DNA of 64,000 bases from Dinoroseobacter sp049800835 (GCF_049800835.1 NZ_JBNAFU010000001.1:1116001-1180000), one strand, 5' to 3'; numbered from the stretch's first letter, positions 24,972 through 34,281 are shown. Made by a program: numbers and translations. Notes: generated by a model from the sequence alone, not told the origin.

Positions 24972-25660
24972 TCCTCACATCGTTTTCACGCGCCTTGGCG
25001 CAGTTGCCGGACGCGGCCTTTCGCCGGGTACTTCTGATCGGGATCGGGGCCACGATCGGATTGCTGGCGGCGATTACCTGGGGCTTCGTGCTGCTGATCG
25101 GTTGGCTGGTTCCCGAGGCGTTCAGCCTGCCCTGGATCGGTGAGATCACGTGGGTCGACGATGTGGCATCGGGCCTGGGGATCGGTGCGATGCTGGTCCT
25201 TTCGGTGTTTCTGATGGTGCCGGTCGCGTCGGCCTTCACCGGCCTTTTCCTCGAAGATATCGCCGATGCGGTAGAGGCGAAATACTATCCCGCGAGTGGC
25301 CACGCGCCACGCACCCCGATGGCCGAGGGGCTGCGCGATACACTGTCGTTTCTGGGCGTTCTGATCGTCGTGAACCTGGCCGCGTTGGTACTTTACCTGA
25401 TGTTCGCGCCGCTCGCGCCCGTGATCTTCTGGGCGCTGAACGGGTTTCTGCTGGGGCGGGAATACTTTCAGGTCACAGCCATGAGGCGACTGGGGCGCGA
25501 AGGAGCCGCACGGATGCGCAAGAAACACATCATCACGATATGGCTCGCGGGCACCCTGATGGCGGTGCCGCTGACGATCCCGCTGGTGAACCTGCTGGTG
25601 CCTGTGCTGGGTGCGGCAACCTTCACACATCTCTACCATGCGCTGGACAGCAGCAGGTGA
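24968..25660 (+). CDS. EI24/CysZ-like membrane protein
   Basis: A 230-residue inner-membrane protein with four or more hydrophobic segments, of the EI24 domain family to which the sulfate transporter CysZ belongs. SAFTGLFLEDIADAVEAKYYP and NGFLLGREYFQVTAMRRLG are characteristic family segments. A role in sulfate or small-anion passage is possible but unproven in this branch. It is translationally coupled to the nitroreductase. It ends back to back with the convergent TPR gene. Confidence 0.85.
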   Translation: MILTSFSRALAQLPDAAFRRVLLIGIGATIGLLAAITWGFVLLIGWLVPEAFSLPWIGEITWVDDVASGLGIGAMLVLSVFLMVPVASAFTGLFLEDIADAVEAKYYPASGHAPRTPMAEGLRDTLSFLGVLIVVNLAALVLYLMFAPLAPVIFWALNGFLLGREYFQVTAMRRLGREGAARMRKKHIITIWLAGTLMAVPLTIPLVNLLVPVLGAATFTHLYHALDSSR

Positions 25661-27007
25661 TCAGAGCGCGCCGTCCGGCGCCTGCCACCCTGCGGCTTCC
25701 AAAGGTGTCAGCACCTGCTCTGCCAGTGTCGGCTCCGCATACAACCGGTTGATGCCGATATCCGGGCGCGCGTCCGGCCATGTCGTGCTCAGTTCCTGCG
25801 CATAGGCCTGTGCCTGCGCGACGTTGCCTGCCTTCTGATTTGCGGAGACGAGGTAGACAAGCGTCAACGGGCTTACGGGATCACCGTTTTGAATGGCCGT
25901 TTCAATGGACGCGATGGCGGCTTCGTAATCCCCGAGATGGTACAGCGCGACTGCGCGAATGTTGCTGCGGGCAAACTTGACACTGCCAAAGTCACGCGGG
26001 ATGCCCGGGTCGGTCGCCGCCAGAGCCGTTTGGAAATCGCCCGTCACCGTGGCAATTGTAGCCCGGAAATCGAGAACATTACCGTCGCTTGGCCCGAGCT
26101 TCGCAGCCAGGGCTGACAGGCGCTCAGCCTCTGCATAGTCCCGTTTGGCGTAAGCGGCCCACGCTGCCGCAGATTGGCTCCAGCCATCGGTCGGGGCCAG
26201 ATCGACTGCGCGCCGCGCGGAGCGCGCTGCATGTTCGATCAGCGTTTCCCGCTGCGCTCCGGTCCCCGATAGCAGCGCCAGGGTGGCCTGCGCATGGGCA
26301 AGCCCGGCATACCCGCATGACAGACCCGGATCTGTTTCGCTGGCCCGCCGAAAGATCGCGATGGCCGTTTGCTGGCTTTCCACATCGGCAATCGGAAACA
26401 GGAACCCACGGGCCTGGTCGCACAAGTTGGCGGCCTGTACGGCGGCTGCGGATTTGGCGGCCAGCGCTTGCCGTTCAATTTCACGGGCGCTCTCGGGGGG
26501 GGCAACGGAGGCTGCGCGCTGCGCGGTCCAGAAGACCCCTGCGCCAACTGCCAGAGCGAGCGCTGCGGCAGAGCCGAGCATCACCGAAACGCGGCGCCTG
26601 TTCGGCACCGCTGGTTCGGGCGTTGGCACCGCCGGATGAACCGACGGCACGAACCGCGGGGCGTACCCCCCCGGATCCATCACGATCCTCAGCGGATCGG
26701 CCGCGCCTTCGGCTGCGTAGAACGCCTCCAGTTTGCGCCGCAACCGGCCGGCATCCACACGCACGAGGTTTTCAGCCGTTTCGGTCCGCGACGGGTCGCG
26801 GTCATAGACATCCTGCGCGATGGTCTTGCCGAGGATCGCTTCCCCGCGTCCCGCAAGCGCCTCCTCGACGATATAGGACAGAAACGCCTTGAGCCGTTCG
26901 GACCGCGCAAACGCGTCACTGCGCACAACACGGGCCAGTGCCCGCCGAATGTCATCTGGCGCCTCATCAGGATCGAGATCTGTCGGAGCCGTCACGCCGC
27001 CCCCCAT
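25661..27007 (-). CDS. TPR protein with N-terminal DNA-binding-like domain
   Basis: A 448-residue protein. Residues 1-110 (ALARVVRSDAFARSERLKAF, RVDAGRLRRKLEAFY) match the N-terminal domain found on many alpha- and gammaproteobacterial TPR/adenylate-cyclase-type regulators. A transmembrane segment follows near residue 145, then a periplasmic tetratricopeptide-repeat region with helices rich in Ala. It is probably a membrane-bound transcription regulator or signalling protein. It is divergent from the sulfatase operon and may control it. An in-frame GTG four codons inside has a G-rich ribosome site and is an alternative start. Confidence 0.75.
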   Translation of the reverse strand: MGGGVTAPTDLDPDEAPDDIRRALARVVRSDAFARSERLKAFLSYIVEEALAGRGEAILGKTIAQDVYDRDPSRTETAENLVRVDAGRLRRKLEAFYAAEGAADPLRIVMDPGGYAPRFVPSVHPAVPTPEPAVPNRRRVSVMLGSAAALALAVGAGVFWTAQRAASVAPPESAREIERQALAAKSAAAVQAANLCDQARGFLFPIADVESQQTAIAIFRRASETDPGLSCGYAGLAHAQATLALLSGTGAQRETLIEHAARSARRAVDLAPTDGWSQSAAAWAAYAKRDYAEAERLSALAAKLGPSDGNVLDFRATIATVTGDFQTALAATDPGIPRDFGSVKFARSNIRAVALYHLGDYEAAIASIETAIQNGDPVSPLTLVYLVSANQKAGNVAQAQAYAQELSTTWPDARPDIGINRLYAEPTLAEQVLTPLEAAGWQAPDGAL

Positions 27008-27134
27008 AAGCCGCTGACATCAAAATGAATTCCGGACCGCCAGCTCGCCTTGTCACCCCCGTGTCACGGTAAAACACTCCGGCGTGCCTTGGTCACGGAT
27101 CATAGTACCCGTAGACCAGCGCGCAAGGCACCCG

Positions 27135-27440
27135 ATGCAATTCGAAGACCTCGATACCAGCTTTTTCCAACGGCGCGCGCTGATCGCAAGGCTGCGCAGC
27201 CAGATGCCCGTATTCGACGAGATTTGCCGCGATTACTGCGCGATGCATGACGAGCTTGTGCGCATCGAAAATCAGGTGAGCCCGGTCGACACCGTCTGGC
27301 GGGCAAGTGTGACAGAGACTCTCGCGGCCCTGCACGAGGAAATCGCCGCAACGCTGGAAGATCAGGCCGCGTGCCTTGAGCGCGTGGCGCCCCCGTACGC
27401 CCCACAAAAGAAGACGATCCAGAAACGGAGAAAGACATGA
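27135..27440 (+). CDS. Small helical protein coupled to arylsulfatase
   Basis: A 101-residue soluble protein starting MQFEDLDTSFFQRRALIARL. It is almost all helical and amphipathic, with heptad-like spacing through ARLRSQMPVFDEICRDYC, and ends in a basic tail KKTIQKRRKT. Its stop overlaps the sulfatase ATG by 4 bases, which implies translational coupling. I do not recognise a family. It could be a folding or regulatory partner of the sulfatase. The coding choice is supported by frame and overlap, not by homology. Confidence 0.6.
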   Translation: MQFEDLDTSFFQRRALIARLRSQMPVFDEICRDYCAMHDELVRIENQVSPVDTVWRASVTETLAALHEEIAATLEDQAACLERVAPPYAPQKKTIQKRRKT

Positions 27441-29194
27441 GAGAAAAACATCCAAAACGCCTTTTGGGCAGAGTGATAGGGGGGGCTGCACTCACGGCCG
27501 CCCTCACACCACTTTCCGGAGCGGCCCTCGCCCAAGACGGCGAGATCGTTCATGACGCCGAATACTACGTTCTCGAAGCCCAGAACGGCGAGGTTTGGGC
27601 GGCCGAAGACGAAGCTCTTCAGGCGCGGCTGGCGGAACTGGAAGAGCGTTTCGGCACACCGCCGAACCTGATCCACATCATGTGGGACGATACCGCCTAT
27701 GGCGACCTGGGCATTCCGGCCATCCAAGCGGTGCGCGGTCTCGATACCCCGAACATCAACAAGCTGGCCGAAGACGGCATGATGTTCACCCGGATGTACA
27801 CCGAGGTCGGCTGCACCCCCAGCCGCGCCGCCGCCGCGACCGGCCGCATGGCGATCCGGTCGGGCATGTACAATATCGGCATGCTGCAGGAGAGCCATGG
27901 CCTGCACGCAGACGAGGTGACGATGGCCGAGGTGCTGGGTGCGGCGGGCTATAACACCGCGTTCTACGGCAAATGGCATTTGGGCGATATCGAGCAGAGC
28001 TATCCGCACAATCAGGGTTTCGACGAGGCGCTCTTCACCGGCTACAACCAGATCCTGTCGCTCAACACACGCGAAGCCGAACAGGGCAATGGGTCCATCG
28101 GGCTTTTTGAGGATATGCTCGCCGAAAACCCGTACAAGCTCGACGACACGTTCGTCACCAAAGATTGGGTGATGGTGGCCGAGGGCACTAAGGGCGGTGA
28201 AACGCTGCAATGGCGCGACAATACCCACGATTCCTATCAAATGATCGACGATGAAGGTCTGGACCGCATGTTCGCCTTTATGGAGCGCAGTGTCGAAGCG
28301 GGCGAGCCCTTCTACGTCGCCAACTGGCCGATCATGACGAGCTTTCTGCCTACGGAGCCGAAATGCGCTGTTGCGCGCGCGATCCTGCAGGACGGGCTGC
28401 AATGCGTCGTTGATCCGATGATTGCGAACATTCGGGCCAAGCTCGAAGAGTTGGGGATCGCCGAGAACACCTTGATCGTCGCAATGGCTGATAATGGGCC
28501 GATGTCGCACAATCCACCCCCGGGTACAGGTTTTGCGGAAACGATCTTCCGCGGCGGCAAGGGTGACTTCCTTGAAGGTGGCGTGCGCGTTCCGGCCTTC
28601 GCTGTCTGGCCGGGTATGATCGAGCCGGGGTCGCTGCCCGGTGATATGATACACATCACCGACCTGTTCACGACCTTCGCAAGTCTCGGCGGGGCGCTGG
28701 AGAACGTTCCGACCGATCGCGTGATCGACGGATTGGACCAAACTTCTCTGCTGCTAAACGGCGACGGTCACAGCCGTCGCGACTACACCTTCACCTATGC
28801 CGGACCAATGCTCGGTGCGATCGTAAAGGGCAATTACAAGCGCCACTTCATCTCGCCCGACCCGGTGGGGGATGCGAGCGGCATTCCGGCGGCGTTCTAC
28901 TTCCTGCCGTCCGATCCGCGGGAGGTGCAGCCGATGCTGACGAACCTCATCCATCTGAAGCGGCCCTTCAACCGGATGCGCCTGCGCCACGATCTGTGGA
29001 AGGACCGCTACCCGGATCGTCCGGAAACCCACGGAATCCCGTGGACCGGCATTGCCAACGCGTCGGAGCAATTGCAGCGCGAACAGAACCCGCAACTGGT
29101 TCTGGGTGATCTACCGTTCGATCCGCTGGAATACATCGAGCATCTGGACGAACTGCCTTTCGATCCCGCTGGCGATCCGAGCATCGGTCAGTAA
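27437..29194 (+). CDS. Arylsulfatase (formylglycine-dependent, type I)
   Basis: A 585-residue exported sulfatase that hydrolyses sulfate esters. The Sec signal peptide ends near GAALAQD (about residue 33). The formylglycine motif CTPSRAAAATGR (C-x-P-S-R) is near residue 131; its Cys must be oxidised by an FGE enzyme not in this window. Metal-binding residues appear in MWDDTAYGD and GKWHLGD, and the C-terminal part has MADNGP. It is slightly longer than many bacterial sulfatases. A hairpin terminator follows. The coupled small gene precedes it. Confidence 0.93.
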   Translation: MREKHPKRLLGRVIGGAALTAALTPLSGAALAQDGEIVHDAEYYVLEAQNGEVWAAEDEALQARLAELEERFGTPPNLIHIMWDDTAYGDLGIPAIQAVRGLDTPNINKLAEDGMMFTRMYTEVGCTPSRAAAATGRMAIRSGMYNIGMLQESHGLHADEVTMAEVLGAAGYNTAFYGKWHLGDIEQSYPHNQGFDEALFTGYNQILSLNTREAEQGNGSIGLFEDMLAENPYKLDDTFVTKDWVMVAEGTKGGETLQWRDNTHDSYQMIDDEGLDRMFAFMERSVEAGEPFYVANWPIMTSFLPTEPKCAVARAILQDGLQCVVDPMIANIRAKLEELGIAENTLIVAMADNGPMSHNPPPGTGFAETIFRGGKGDFLEGGVRVPAFAVWPGMIEPGSLPGDMIHITDLFTTFASLGGALENVPTDRVIDGLDQTSLLLNGDGHSRRDYTFTYAGPMLGAIVKGNYKRHFISPDPVGDASGIPAAFYFLPSDPREVQPMLTNLIHLKRPFNRMRLRHDLWKDRYPDRPETHGIPWTGIANASEQLQREQNPQLVLGDLPFDPLEYIEHLDELPFDPAGDPSIGQ

Positions 29195-29212
29195 CCACTT
29201 CGATCAGAACAC

Positions 29213-29239
29213 AAACCGGGCGCCTAGCGCCCGGTTTTT
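29213..29239 (+). terminator. Intrinsic terminator of arylsulfatase
   Basis: A 10-bp stem AACCGGGCGC/GCGCCCGGTT has a CTA loop and is followed by TTT. It lies 19 bases after the sulfatase stop and also serves the convergent binding-protein gene. Confidence 0.9.
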
Positions 29240-29242
29240 CGT

Positions 29243-30334
29243 TCAGCTTTCCTCGAATGCCATCGATTCGGGCAGGAACACCTCGTCCAGTGTCAGCACG
29301 CGGGACGCCAGACCCTGACGGTGAGAGTAATCGAACAGTTTTTCAAAGGTCGCGCGGTTTGCGTCCATGCCTAAGGGGTAGAAATTCCGCCCCATCAACC
29401 GCCGCGTGTCTTCGACTTCCGCGCCATACCAGGGCAGCATATCGGTGGCCCAGGTGATCCGGTCCTTCTCCCGATAGGCCAACGACTTGGCTTCCGAATA
29501 GGCATCAAACACGGCCCGCGCGAGCCACGGATGCGCGTCTGCGGTATCTCGTCGGATGGCGAGCACGTGCATGATCGGAAAAATACCGGTCCGCGCAAAG
29601 TAGTCCTGCTCAACACTGCGGACGTCCGGAAACAGACGCTCGATCCTTGGATCACCATCGATGAAGGCCGCCGGAGTTGCAGCGTGAAAAAGCGCATCGA
29701 CGTGGCCGGTCAACAAAAGCTGGCTTTCGTCCATCCCTTCGGGTCCGACCTCCGCAACGATACCTTCCGGAACGATCCCTTCCTGTGCCGAGATATTGCC
29801 TGCGGCACTTGCGGAACTGTCCGCGTTCGAGATGACCCAGGTCATGTCAGACGGGGCGACCCCGTATTCATCCTCCATGATGCCACGGATCCAAGTCAGC
29901 GACGTGGAAGAGTACCCCGGCGTGCCGACGCGACGCCCCACGAGGTCTTCGGGGCGGGTGATGCCCGCGTCTGCATTCACGAAAACACTCTTGTGCCGGA
30001 ACTGGCGCAAGAGCGGGATGGGCAGCAGGGCGTAGTCGCGGAACCCCTCGTTCGCAAAAGCCAGCATGAAGGGGTGCAAGCCAAGCTCCGTGATCTCACG
30101 CGTACCAGTTCCCGTGAAGGCGGCGGTATTCATGTCCCCGATGGCGTCTTCGTGAAACGTGGCGGTCACCCCCTCGATCCGGACCCGTCCATCGAACAGC
30201 GCCGCTGTCCGGTCAAGCCTGTAGCTTGAAACATCGATCGAGAGCGGCGTCTGTGCGTGCCCCTTGGTGCGCAACAGCGCTGGGGCCGCCAGAAAAGCCG
30301 CTCCTGCCATCACCACGGTTCTGCGATCTGTCAT
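29243..30334 (-). CDS. Periplasmic substrate-binding protein (4,5-dihydroxyphthalate decarboxylase-like)
   Basis: A 363-residue exported protein. MTDRRTVVMAGAAFLAAP is a Tat-like signal. The mature region resembles the NMT1/decarboxylase-like periplasmic binding family (SYRLDRTAALFDGRV, VGRRVGTPGYSSTSLTWIRG, FPIMHVLAIRRD). No permease or ATPase lies beside it, so its partner is unknown. It lies 22 bases after the stop of the DUF1467 gene on the same strand. A GGGGGG ribosome site precedes the ATG. Confidence 0.8.
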   Translation of the reverse strand: MTDRRTVVMAGAAFLAAPALLRTKGHAQTPLSIDVSSYRLDRTAALFDGRVRIEGVTATFHEDAIGDMNTAAFTGTGTREITELGLHPFMLAFANEGFRDYALLPIPLLRQFRHKSVFVNADAGITRPEDLVGRRVGTPGYSSTSLTWIRGIMEDEYGVAPSDMTWVISNADSSASAAGNISAQEGIVPEGIVAEVGPEGMDESQLLLTGHVDALFHAATPAAFIDGDPRIERLFPDVRSVEQDYFARTGIFPIMHVLAIRRDTADAHPWLARAVFDAYSEAKSLAYREKDRITWATDMLPWYGAEVEDTRRLMGRNFYPLGMDANRATFEKLFDYSHRQGLASRVLTLDEVFLPESMAFEES

Positions 30335-30356
30335 GCTGCCCCCCGACGAGACGGGC

Positions 30357-30644
30357 CTATTCGAGCGGGGCAAGTCCGCCGCCAAAGCGGTTGAACAGGT
30401 CGAAGTCATCCACCGTGATCATGCCCGAGAGGATAATCGCACAAAGCGGGACCCAGATGACGACCGCGACGATCGAAGTGATCTTGATCTTGCGCTTCAT
30501 GTTGATGTGCGCGGGGGCGCCTGCGGGGGTGCCCATGGTGACCTTGCCGGTATCGCCCTGGGTCTGCATGCGGATCGGCAGGACGACAAACAGCGTCATG
30601 AACCAGATGACGGCCAGCAGTACGAGGGCGGATGTTATCCCCAT
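30357..30644 (-). CDS. DUF1467 membrane protein
   Basis: A 95-residue inner-membrane protein with two hydrophobic segments, one at residues 4-24 and one at about 55-75. The segment LPIRMQTQGD and the GTPAGAPA linker are typical of DUF1467 (short alphaproteobacterial membrane proteins of unknown role). It starts 6 bases after the methylmalonyl-CoA epimerase gene, so the two are cotranscribed, an arrangement common in this group. Confidence 0.88.
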   Translation of the reverse strand: MGITSALVLLAVIWFMTLFVVLPIRMQTQGDTGKVTMGTPAGAPAHINMKRKIKITSIVAVVIWVPLCAIILSGMITVDDFDLFNRFGGGLAPLE

Positions 30645-30650
30645 CTGCGA

Positions 30651-31055
30651 TCAGACCTGTTCCAGCTCGACAAGCGTGCCGTTGAAATCCTTGGGATGCA
30701 GGAACAGAACGGGCTTGCCGTGGGCGCCGATCTTGGGCTCGCCAGTGCCCAGAACGCGCGCGCCGTCGGCCTTCAGGCGGTCACGCGCCTCCAGGATGTC
30801 GTCAACCTCGTAGCAGATGTGATGGATGCCGCCCGCCGGGTTTTTCTCAAGGAAACCGGCAATCGGGGAGTCGTCCCCAAGCGGATACAAAAGCTCGATC
30901 TTGGTGTTCGGCAGCTCGATGAACACCACCGTCACGCCATGATCCGGCTCGTCCTGCGGTGCGTTCACCTTGGCCCCGAGGGTCCCGGAATACTGTTTGG
31001 AGGCGGCCTCCAGGTCGGGGACAGCGATAGCAACGTGGTTCAGACGACCGATCAT
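30651..31055 (-). CDS. mce: Methylmalonyl-CoA epimerase
   Basis: A 134-residue vicinal-oxygen-chelate enzyme that converts (S)- to (R)-methylmalonyl-CoA in propionyl-CoA assimilation. IGRLNHVAIAVPDLE carries the first metal His, GIHHICYEVDD the second, and the Glu in VELEQV near the C-terminus the third ligand. The start follows AGGAG at 7 bases. The DUF1467 gene follows directly. Confidence 0.93.
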   Translation of the reverse strand: MIGRLNHVAIAVPDLEAASKQYSGTLGAKVNAPQDEPDHGVTVVFIELPNTKIELLYPLGDDSPIAGFLEKNPAGGIHHICYEVDDILEARDRLKADGARVLGTGEPKIGAHGKPVLFLHPKDFNGTLVELEQV

Positions 31056-31204
31056 CGAAGTGCTCCTGCAATACGTGACATTCTGGAGCCTTATGGCCCT
31101 TGAAAAGCGCGCAGGCAACTAGGCTTGAGAGCTTGTCAGCGGCGCATTTACGACCTGTTCACCAATACCGGCAAAGCTTTGGGGAGATTCGAAGGAAGGC
31201 TGCC

Positions 31205-31909
31205 ATGGACGATGCTCCTGATCCCCTTGCCGTAACCCTACGCCCCACCGCCGCCCGCCCGTTGCTGGGTGTAACGGTGTTGCTGGTCGAAGACAGCCGA
31301 TATGCCTCCGAGGCGATGCGCCTCCTGTGCCTGCGGTCCGGCGCACGGTTGCGGCGCGCGGACTGCCTGCGATCCGCGCAGCGACACCTCAAGACCTATC
31401 GCCCGACCGTTGCGATCATCGATCTGGGTCTGCCTGACGGCGAAGGGGTCGATCTGATCGAGGAACTGGCGACATCCGTACCGCGGCTGCCGGTCATCCT
31501 CGGTTTTTCCGGCGCGCTGGAGGGGGAAGACGCCGCACTGGCCGCCGGGGCGGACGGGTTTCTGGCCAAACCCCTGACACGCCTTGCGGAATTCCAGCAA
31601 ACCTTGCTCGCGCACTTGCCCGAGCAGGCGCGCCCGGGCGGCCCACGGTCCTTGCCTGAAACGGTGGTGGAACCTGATGGCCTTGCCTTGCAGGACGATC
31701 TTGCCCACGTGCGCAGCCTTCTTACCGATGACGATGACCCGGTTGCGCGCGCCTACTCCGCCCAGTTCCTGCAGGCGCTGGCGGTGTCAGCCTCCGATGC
31801 GTCGCTGGCTGAGGCCGCACGAAGTCTGTCGCAGGATGGCGCGCCGGCATCGATCACACGGGTGCGGATGATCCTTGACTCGCGCATGCGACCACGACAG
31901 GCTGTCTAA
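31205..31909 (+). CDS. Orphan response regulator
   Basis: A 234-residue protein with one receiver domain (about residues 22-140) and a C-terminal region of unknown fold. The acidic pair is in VLLVEDSRYA, the phosphorylation Asp in VAIIDLGLPDGEG, and the conserved Lys in GFLAKPL. No HTH, GGDEF or other output domain is recognisable; the end ASITRVRMILDSRMRPRQ is basic. No histidine kinase is adjacent. The start follows a GAAGG site. Confidence 0.85.
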   Translation: MDDAPDPLAVTLRPTAARPLLGVTVLLVEDSRYASEAMRLLCLRSGARLRRADCLRSAQRHLKTYRPTVAIIDLGLPDGEGVDLIEELATSVPRLPVILGFSGALEGEDAALAAGADGFLAKPLTRLAEFQQTLLAHLPEQARPGGPRSLPETVVEPDGLALQDDLAHVRSLLTDDDDPVARAYSAQFLQALAVSASDASLAEAARSLSQDGAPASITRVRMILDSRMRPRQAV

Positions 31910-32092
31910 ACGCATAGGTTGTATTTGTATCGGCAGTTTCCCGCCTAAACGCAATTCTGCCACATTTTGGACATTCGGCAGTCACAGCTCACAACGACCA
32001 TTCGGGGCACAGAAAATAAAAAAAGTTCCCGAGACCGAAACAAAAACCACGGCTCGATCATTGAGAACGCGCAGTACATAGGAGGGGTCCCC

Positions 32093-32305
32093 ATGATCCA
32101 GAAATTTAAGACTACGATTTACAGCGTGAACAATCCGCCGATTACATCGATCGCGGCGAATGTTATCCTCGGCCTTGCAATGCTTGGCGCAGTTCTGATC
32201 GGAACGAACGATTTTTCCGTTCGGTCACTGGCCTACGATCTTGGCGAAACACTGGAAGTGCAAGGCACGCTCAGCGCGTCCCCGGCACTCGGCTCGGCGC
32301 ACTAG
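32093..32305 (+). CDS. Small single-span membrane protein
   Basis: A 70-residue protein starting MIQKFKTTIYSVNNPPITS, with one hydrophobic stretch (about residues 22-42) and a C-terminal polar tail ending SASPALGSAH. A perfect AGGAGG site 7 bases upstream of the ATG supports translation. The upstream 180 bases are AT-rich and look like a promoter region. The function is unknown. It lies 12 bases from the convergent aspS stop. Confidence 0.6.
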   Translation: MIQKFKTTIYSVNNPPITSIAANVILGLAMLGAVLIGTNDFSVRSLAYDLGETLEVQGTLSASPALGSAH

Positions 32306-32317
32306 AAACCGTGCTTG

Positions 32318-34195
32318 TCACTCCTGCGGGATGACGCGCAGGCCGAGTTCGCGCAGTTGTTCGCCTGTCGGATCCGACGGAGCGTTCATCATGAGGTCTT
32401 CGGCCCGCTGGTTCATCGGGAACATGATAACCTCTCGGATGTTCGCGGTGTCGGCCAGCAGCATGACGATGCGGTCGATCCCCGCCGCACAGCCGCCATG
32501 CGGAGGTGGGCCGTATTTGAACGCGTTGACCATTCCGCCAAAGCGTTTCTCGACCTCATCCGCGCCATAGCCCGCAATCTCGAATGCCTTGTACATCACG
32601 TCGAGCTTGTGGTTCCGGATCGCCCCGGACACCAGTTCGTACCCGTTGCATGCCAAGTCATACTGATAGCCCAGCACGTCTAGCGGATCGCCTGACAAGG
32701 CGTCCATCCCGCCCTGCGGCATGGAAAACGGGTTGTGCGAGAAGTCGATCTTGCCCTCGTCATCCTTCTCGTACATCGGGAAGTCGACGATCCAGGCAAA
32801 GGCGAACCGGTCCTGATCGACCAGACCCAGTTCTTCGCCGATCACGGTGCGCGCACGACCCGCGACACCCTCGAATGTCTCGGGCTTGCCGCCAAGGAAG
32901 AACGCCGCGTCTCCGCCTTTAAGGCCGAGTTGCTGGCGGATCGCCTCGGTCCGTTCGGGTCCGATATTCTTGGCAAGCGGCCCCGCTGGCTCGAAATACT
33001 CTCTGGGTACTGCATCCGCTTGAGACAACAAGCCATCAGCCTGCTGAGACATAATCGTGCTATACAAAGGGTGCTTTTCAAGTTCAGCAAACACCTCATT
33101 TGGCACAACGGCGGGTCTCCAGAAGATGTAGCCCATGCCCGGCAGGCCCTGTTCTTGCGCGAACTTGTTCATGCGGTCACAGAACTTGCGCGAGCCGCCG
33201 CCCGGCGCCGGGATGGCGCGAATCTCGGTGCCATCCTGCTCCAGCAGTTTCGCGAAAATCGCGAAACCAGAGCCGCGAAAGTGGTCGGAGACCACTTGCA
33301 TCTTGATCGGGTTGCGGAGATCGGGCTTGTCGGTGCCGTACCAGAGCGCGGCATCGCGATAGCTGATCTGCGGCCAGTCCTGATCGACCTTGCGACCGCC
33401 ACCAAACTCCTCGAAAAGGCCCTTGATCACCGGCTGGATCGTGTCGAACACGTCCTGCTGATTGACGAAGCTCATCTCCAGATCAAGCTGGTAGAAATCG
33501 GTCGGTGAGCGGTCGGCGCGCGGGTCCTCGTCGCGGAAACACGGGGCGATCTGGAAATATTTGTCGAACCCGCCCACCATGATGAGCTGCTTGAATTGCT
33601 GCGGGGCCTGCGGCAGCGCGTAAAACTTGCCGGGATGGAGGCGCGAGGGCACCAGAAAATCGCGCGCGCCCTCGGGGCTGGAGGCGGTGATGATCGGCGT
33701 CTGAAACTCGGTGAAGTCGATGTCCCACATCCGCTTTCGGATGGATTGCACAACCTTCGATCGCAGCATGATATTGTCGTGCAGGCTCTCACGGCGCAGG
33801 TCGAGAAAGCGGTACTTCAGACGCGTTTCCTCCGGGTACTCCTGATCGCCGAAAACAGGCAGGGGCAGTTCGTCCGCCGTGCCCAGAACCTCCATGTCGC
33901 GGATAAACACCTCGACCTCGCCGGTCGGGATCTTGGGGTTGATCAGGCTCTCGTCACGCGCCTTTACCGTGCCGTCGATGCGGATACACCATTCGGACCG
34001 GACTTTCTCAACCTCTGTAAACACCGGGCTGTCGGGATCGCAAAGCACCTGCGTCATCCCGTAATGGTCGCGCAGGTCGATGAACAGAACGCCTCCGTGG
34101 TCGCGCACGCGGTGCACCCAACCGGACAGGCGAACGGTCTGGCCGACAGCGTCTTTCGTCAGATCGGCGCAGGAATGGGTGCGATAGGCGTGCAT
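32318..34195 (-). CDS. aspS: Aspartyl-tRNA synthetase
   Basis: A 625-residue class II aminoacyl-tRNA synthetase, longer than the roughly 590 residues I expect for alphaproteobacteria. An N-terminal OB anticodon domain (VRLSGWVHRVRDHGG) is followed by motif 2 (FRDEDPRADRSPTDFYQLD), a bacterial GAD domain and motif 3 (GIDRIVML). Extra length sits between GYIFWR and AGPLAKNIG, where about 43 residues replace the usual 5-9. That segment is AT-richer than its surroundings. Catalytic motifs are intact. The start MHAYRTHSCADL matches the family; an upstream in-frame extension is not expected. Confidence 0.95.
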   Translation of the reverse strand: MHAYRTHSCADLTKDAVGQTVRLSGWVHRVRDHGGVLFIDLRDHYGMTQVLCDPDSPVFTEVEKVRSEWCIRIDGTVKARDESLINPKIPTGEVEVFIRDMEVLGTADELPLPVFGDQEYPEETRLKYRFLDLRRESLHDNIMLRSKVVQSIRKRMWDIDFTEFQTPIITASSPEGARDFLVPSRLHPGKFYALPQAPQQFKQLIMVGGFDKYFQIAPCFRDEDPRADRSPTDFYQLDLEMSFVNQQDVFDTIQPVIKGLFEEFGGGRKVDQDWPQISYRDAALWYGTDKPDLRNPIKMQVVSDHFRGSGFAIFAKLLEQDGTEIRAIPAPGGGSRKFCDRMNKFAQEQGLPGMGYIFWRPAVVPNEVFAELEKHPLYSTIMSQQADGLLSQADAVPREYFEPAGPLAKNIGPERTEAIRQQLGLKGGDAAFFLGGKPETFEGVAGRARTVIGEELGLVDQDRFAFAWIVDFPMYEKDDEGKIDFSHNPFSMPQGGMDALSGDPLDVLGYQYDLACNGYELVSGAIRNHKLDVMYKAFEIAGYGADEVEKRFGGMVNAFKYGPPPHGGCAAGIDRIVMLLADTANIREVIMFPMNQRAEDLMMNAPSDPTGEQLRELGLRVIPQE

Positions 34196-34281
34196 GGAGG
34201 TCCCCGAAACTCTGGTGATAAGTCTGGGGTCATACATACGAGCCCGCCCCCCGTGTCAAGGCAAGGCGGGCGCGGGCGCGG

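Noticed and set aside
27362..28741. 459-residue minus-strand frame over the arylsulfatase
   Set aside because: It is antisense to a well-supported sulfatase and has low-complexity, Arg-rich composition.
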